Source: Propionibacteriaceae bacterium (GTDB taxonomy: Bacteria; Actinomycetota; Actinomycetes; Propionibacteriales; Propionibacteriaceae). From it: DNA of 15,929 bases. Both the position numbers and the translations under genes were made by a program. Position 1 is the stretch's first letter. The number at the start of each line of letters is the position of its first letter. Below the pieces are notes generated by a model, which was not told the origin of the DNA, did no database searches, and worked only from the letters and a program-made list of their open reading frames with translations. Below, piece after piece: positions 13,086 through 15,929 of this stretch. The stretch spans positions 1 through 15,929 of the forward strand of contig JAIRVA010000313.1 of assembly GCA_031254155.1 (NCBI GenBank). Direction: 5' to 3'.

Positions 13086-13728
13086 ATCGCGTACACCGAT
13101 CCTGAAGGTTTCCCACCTAAAAAAGGCCTATGGGGACCACGTCATCGTCCAAGACTTCTCGCTGGACCTCTACCCCGGCGAGGCGATCGCGTTGACGGGC
13201 CGGAACGGCGCCGGAAAATCAACAATACTTAGGTGCCTCGTGGGTGCCGAGCGGGCGGACGACGGGACGATTGAGATCGACGGGATGCCGATGCGGGAGT
13301 CGGACCCGAAGGTCCGGGCGGCCATGGCGACGGTGATCGATGACTTGGACTTTTTCCCTGATCTGTCCGTCGTGGAGCACCTCGACCTGTTGGCGCGGGC
13401 GTACGGCCTGCCGGATCCGGAGACGGCGGTGGACGCGATCCTGGGCGAGGTGCTCCTCGTACCCCAGTCTGGCCAGCTACCGGGAACCCTGTCGTCCGGC
13501 CAGCGGCGGCGGCTGGCGCTGGCGACGGCGTTCGTACGTCCCCGGCAGGTCCTCGTGCTGGACGAGCCCGAGCAGCGCCTCGACGTCGAGGGTGTGGACT
13601 GGTTGGCGCAGCGGCTCAAGGAGGAGCGGGAGCAGGGCCTCGCGATCATCATGGCAAGTCACGAGCCAACCCTGGTCGAAACGGTCGCGACGAAGACGAT
13701 CCACGTGGGCGGTACGCGGAATGGCTAA
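13078..13728 (+). CDS. ABC transporter ATP-binding protein
   Basis: A 216-residue nucleotide-binding subunit that powers the adjoining permease. Walker A is GRNGAGKST (41-49), the signature LSSGQ (138-142), Walker B VLVLDEPE (158-165) and the H-loop histidine H195 (ASHEP). At the Q-loop position the sequence reads VIDDLDFFPDL, so the usual glutamine is replaced by aspartate. The D-loop is QRLD rather than SALD. Length and layout fit the single-domain ATPases of ABC-2-type exporters. ATG 13078 is preferred; ATG 13069 (adding MEP) is in frame. The codons for AGKSTILR are unusually AT-rich (ggaaaatcaacaatactt) in an otherwise GC-rich gene. It overlaps the permease by 8 nt. Confidence 0.93.
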   Translation: MAKSRTPILKVSHLKKAYGDHVIVQDFSLDLYPGEAIALTGRNGAGKSTILRCLVGAERADDGTIEIDGMPMRESDPKVRAAMATVIDDLDFFPDLSVVEHLDLLARAYGLPDPETAVDAILGEVLLVPQSGQLPGTLSSGQRRRLALATAFVRPRQVLVLDEPEQRLDVEGVDWLAQRLKEEREQGLAIIMASHEPTLVETVATKTIHVGGTRNG

Positions 13729-15586
13729 GAAGAAGCGCGCCCCCCAGGGGTACAAAGCCCAGCCGGCCCCACCGGTCCCCCCTGTCCCACCAACCGAGCC
13801 GGTCCTCGCAACCGACCCGGTTCCGCCGTCCGGCCCGGCGGGCGATGTCCAGCTTCTCCCGGACAATCAGGAACCCCAAGATATCCCCGTTGACGTGCCC
13901 AAATGGGAGCACTCGCTGATCGATGTCGAGCCGGAGCCGGTCTACGAGACCGATCTCACGCGCCTCATCCGCGACTGGCGCCACGGGCGGGCGACGAAGA
14001 CGCTGCGGCAGGTCTTGGCGGACGGGTACGTCGCCGTGTTCGCCACGGTCGTCATCGTCGCCATGCTGGGCGGCGCGGTCTACCGGGCTCAGGCGGATGC
14101 GGCGGGGTGTACGACCAACGCCTGTACCGTCGGACGCTCCCTGCTCCCCTGGGTGGCGATGGGGGCGACGTTCGCCATGACGGCGATGGCCGCCCGCATC
14201 TTCGGGCCGGTCGTGGCGTCGGCGGCGGAGGGCTTCTGGCTGATGGACGCCCCGATCCGGCGGGGCCGGCTGCTGTGGAAGCGCCTCACGGGCGTCCTCA
14301 TCGCGGTGGCCCTTGTCGCCGCGGCCCTCGGTGGTTTGCTCGCGGCCCTCACGGGGTACGGCCTGGACGACATCTGGCGCTGGGCAATCGCCATGGGCGT
14401 CGGCGCGGCGGGGCTGACCGCGCTCGCCGCGGCGGGCCAGACCTGGGGCAAGACGTGGCTCACCTCCATCGTCCAGTGGCTGTGCGGCCTGGCCGCCGTC
14501 GCCGTACTGTTCATCATTGTCAGCGTCGCGGCGGGCTGGTTCGGCCTGGCCATGCCCGCGATCCCGGACACCGGCTCGGTCGTCTGGGTGTCGGTCGCGG
14601 GCGGGGTCCTGCTCGCCGCGAGCGCCGGCGTCGCGTTCTCGCGCCTCGGCATGATCCACCGCGCCCGGCTCGTCTCCGGCGGCTCGCTGGTGTCGGGCAT
14701 GCAGGGCGCCGCGTTCGCGATGGACTTCGGCCTGATGCGCGACATCCTCGTGGAACGGGACTCGGTCCGGCGCGGGCAGGTCCGGCCCCGCCGCGGCGGC
14801 GGCAAGGGTACGCGGGCGCTGGTGTGGCGCGAGGTCCAGCGGTTGTACCGTTATCCCAAGCGAGTATTGCTCATTGTGGTGAGCATCGTTGTGCCGTACG
14901 CCGTCTCGGCCCTCGGCCTGCACCAATTCTCGCCGTTCATCTCCGCGCTGGTCCTGGTCATCGGCTTCGTACCGTTGCTCGGCTCCATGCGTGTCATGAC
15001 CCGTACCAAGGGCCTCGCCCGTACTTTCCCCTTGTCAAACCCGCAAATTCGGCAGGCTATGGCGACGGTGCCGGCCGGGATCGCGGTGATCTGGGCCCTC
15101 GCGACGACGGCGGCGTACTGGGGGATCGGCGCCGCTACGCACTACGCGTCGCTGCCGCAAGCGTTCATCACCGCGGCCCTCACCGCGGCGGCGGGGCTGC
15201 TCGGCGCGATCCGCTGGGTGAGCGCCAAATCCGCCAACTACAACATGCCCATGATGCAGACCGGTTTCGGCGCGATGCCGCCGGGCCTGATGTTCAACCT
15301 GGTCCGCGGCCTGGATGTCGTCCTCATCATCACCGGCCCGCTGCTGCTCGGCTGGGCGTGGTACCTCTCCGCCGCCATCGCGGTCATCGTCGCCATCGCG
15401 CTGTCCGGGTTCTATTCCATGGACGAGATGCAGGCGGCGCAGGAGGAGATGCAGAAGGAAAAGGCCAAGTCAGGCGGTGGCGGCGGTCTGGGCGGCCTCC
15501 TCGGCGGCCCCAAGCCGGCCGCCCCGGTGGCCAAACAAAAGATCGCGCCCCCCCGCGGCTACCGGACCCCGCCGCTGCCCAAGTAA
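13721..15586 (+). CDS. ABC exporter permease, polytopic (resembles actinobacterial DUF6297 proteins)
   Basis: A 621-residue integral membrane protein. Residues 1-75 are a Pro-rich, disordered cytoplasmic tail with APPVPPVPP (16-24). About 12 membrane helices follow, in two blocks: roughly 101-120, 142-162, 189-212, 221-241, 256-276 and 287-305, then 381-399, 405-423, 448-468, 479-499 and two near 527-560. Between the blocks is a basic cytoplasmic loop (about 343-372: RRGQVRPRRGGGKGTR). The C-terminus is a short coiled MDEMQAAQEEMQKEK segment and a Gly/Pro-rich basic tail. ATG 13721 lies inside the ATPase stop region, so translation is coupled. The substrate is unknown. The resemblance to DUF6297 is from memory and should be read as tentative. 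Confidence 0.85.
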   Translation: MAKKKRAPQGYKAQPAPPVPPVPPTEPVLATDPVPPSGPAGDVQLLPDNQEPQDIPVDVPKWEHSLIDVEPEPVYETDLTRLIRDWRHGRATKTLRQVLADGYVAVFATVVIVAMLGGAVYRAQADAAGCTTNACTVGRSLLPWVAMGATFAMTAMAARIFGPVVASAAEGFWLMDAPIRRGRLLWKRLTGVLIAVALVAAALGGLLAALTGYGLDDIWRWAIAMGVGAAGLTALAAAGQTWGKTWLTSIVQWLCGLAAVAVLFIIVSVAAGWFGLAMPAIPDTGSVVWVSVAGGVLLAASAGVAFSRLGMIHRARLVSGGSLVSGMQGAAFAMDFGLMRDILVERDSVRRGQVRPRRGGGKGTRALVWREVQRLYRYPKRVLLIVVSIVVPYAVSALGLHQFSPFISALVLVIGFVPLLGSMRVMTRTKGLARTFPLSNPQIRQAMATVPAGIAVIWALATTAAYWGIGAATHYASLPQAFITAALTAAAGLLGAIRWVSAKSANYNMPMMQTGFGAMPPGLMFNLVRGLDVVLIITGPLLLGWAWYLSAAIAVIVAIALSGFYSMDEMQAAQEEMQKEKAKSGGGGGLGGLLGGPKPAAPVAKQKIAPPRGYRTPPLPK

Positions 15587-15588
15587 GC

Positions 15589-15624
15589 GGTACGTGGGGA
15601 CGGTACGTGGGGGCTGGTACGTGG
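15589..15624 (+). repeat. Three direct copies of GGTACGTGG
   Basis: GGTACGTGG occurs at 15589-15597, 15602-15610 and 15616-15624, at steps of 13 and 14 nt, directly after the permease stop. Confidence 0.8.
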
Positions 15625-15638
15625 CTGTCCGACGTACC

Positions 15639-15691
15639 GTTGCGAAGAAGCGGTCGCGATTTGGCCAATTTGGGGCCCGTTTCTTCGCAAC
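15639..15691. terminator. Long inverted repeat between convergent genes, possible terminator
   Basis: GTTGCGAAGAA (15639-15649) and TTCTTCGCAAC (15681-15691) are perfect complements around a 31-nt loop that holds the palindrome TTGGCCAA. It lies between the permease stop and the minus-strand stop at 15715, where a bidirectional terminator would be expected. The large loop and lack of a U-tract keep this uncertain. Confidence 0.4.
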
Positions 15692-15714
15692 CGTCGTCTT
15701 GGACCGCCGCGGAG

Positions 15715-15912
15715 TCACCCAGTTCGTGAGACTAGGGCAGTTTTCACTGAGCGGATGAGGGTCGCGGGGTCGGCCAGCTGCCCGGCGGTGACGGTGATGA
15801 CAAGCCAGCCCGCGTCCTGGAGATCGCGACGGCGTTTGGCGTCGCATGGGTATGTAATTTGGCGGAGTAGACCGCGAAACACCCCAAATGTTGGGACCCT
15901 GGCCGGCGCAGG
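15715..15912 (-). pseudogene. C-terminal remnant of a DUF559/Vsr-like protein
   Basis: The minus-strand frame ending at TGA 15715 encodes CDAKRRRDLQDAGWLVITV followed by TAGQLADPATLIRSVKTAL. This fits the end of the DUF559 (Vsr-like, restriction-endonuclease fold) family: D..RR..L...GW.V..VTA..L..P..L...V...L. Upstream the frame meets TGA at 15913-15915 after only about 17 unrelated-looking residues, and the catalytic E-x-D-G-x-H segment expected there is missing from all three frames. The gene is therefore broken, frameshifted or truncated, though the window ends 14 nt later and limits the view. An intact short start (for example GTG within the remnant) is less likely. Confidence 0.5.
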
Positions 15913-15929
15913 TCACAAGATGTAGTAGG

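Noticed and set aside
13903..15729. 608-codon plus-strand frame overlapping the permease
   Set aside because: Out-of-frame Arg/Gly/His-rich translation; the permease frame has clear membrane helices.

Overview
The window looks like chromosomal DNA of a high-GC Gram-positive bacterium (Actinomycetota). Reasons: strong G/C bias at third codon positions, an LPXTG surface-protein tail, a small heat-shock gene with operators matching the actinobacterial HspR/HAIR consensus, a 679-residue glutamine-dependent NAD+ synthetase of the mycobacterial length and layout, and several starts without a Shine-Dalgarno sequence placed about 7 nt after a -10-like hexamer. I cannot name the genus. No tRNA, rRNA, CRISPR array or intact transposase is visible.

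Layout. 1-178 is the C-terminal tail of a sortase-anchored protein, followed by a 13-bp hairpin terminator. 231-681 has no convincing gene but several inverted repeats. 733-1326 encodes a Pro-rich single-span membrane protein. It converges on hsp20 (1388-1846, minus strand) through a shared palindromic terminator. Two HAIR operators sit in the hsp20 promoter. 2010-3268 is a two-gene unit (YbjQ/UPF0145 protein plus an unknown acidic protein). 3500-4471 is a lower-GC pair of exported Cys-containing proteins, the second a clear lipoprotein. 4690-5998 is a two-gene unit: a protein with an internal duplication, then an AbiEii-like nucleotidyltransferase.

6058-12377 is a tight four-gene operon: nadE, an Hsp90-family ATPase, a large TPR-like helical-repeat protein and a YbjN-domain protein, with every junction overlapping by 1 to 20 nt. 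The last three look like a chaperone module (Hsp90 plus TPR plus a chaperone-fold protein) translated together with NAD+ synthetase.

12378-13077 is a 700-nt non-coding region with exceptional secondary structure. A pair of imperfect inverted repeats of about 100 bp (12449-12550 and 12825-12932), each itself a nested hairpin, flanks a core. The core contains a 158-nt fold with a long closing stem, a central bubble and a terminal stem. It may be an undescribed structured RNA, a non-autonomous mobile element, or both. 13078-15586 is an ABC exporter (ATPase plus polytopic permease). The window ends with the C-terminal remnant of a DUF559-type nuclease-fold gene on the minus strand.

All functions are inferred from reading the sequence; no database search was possible.
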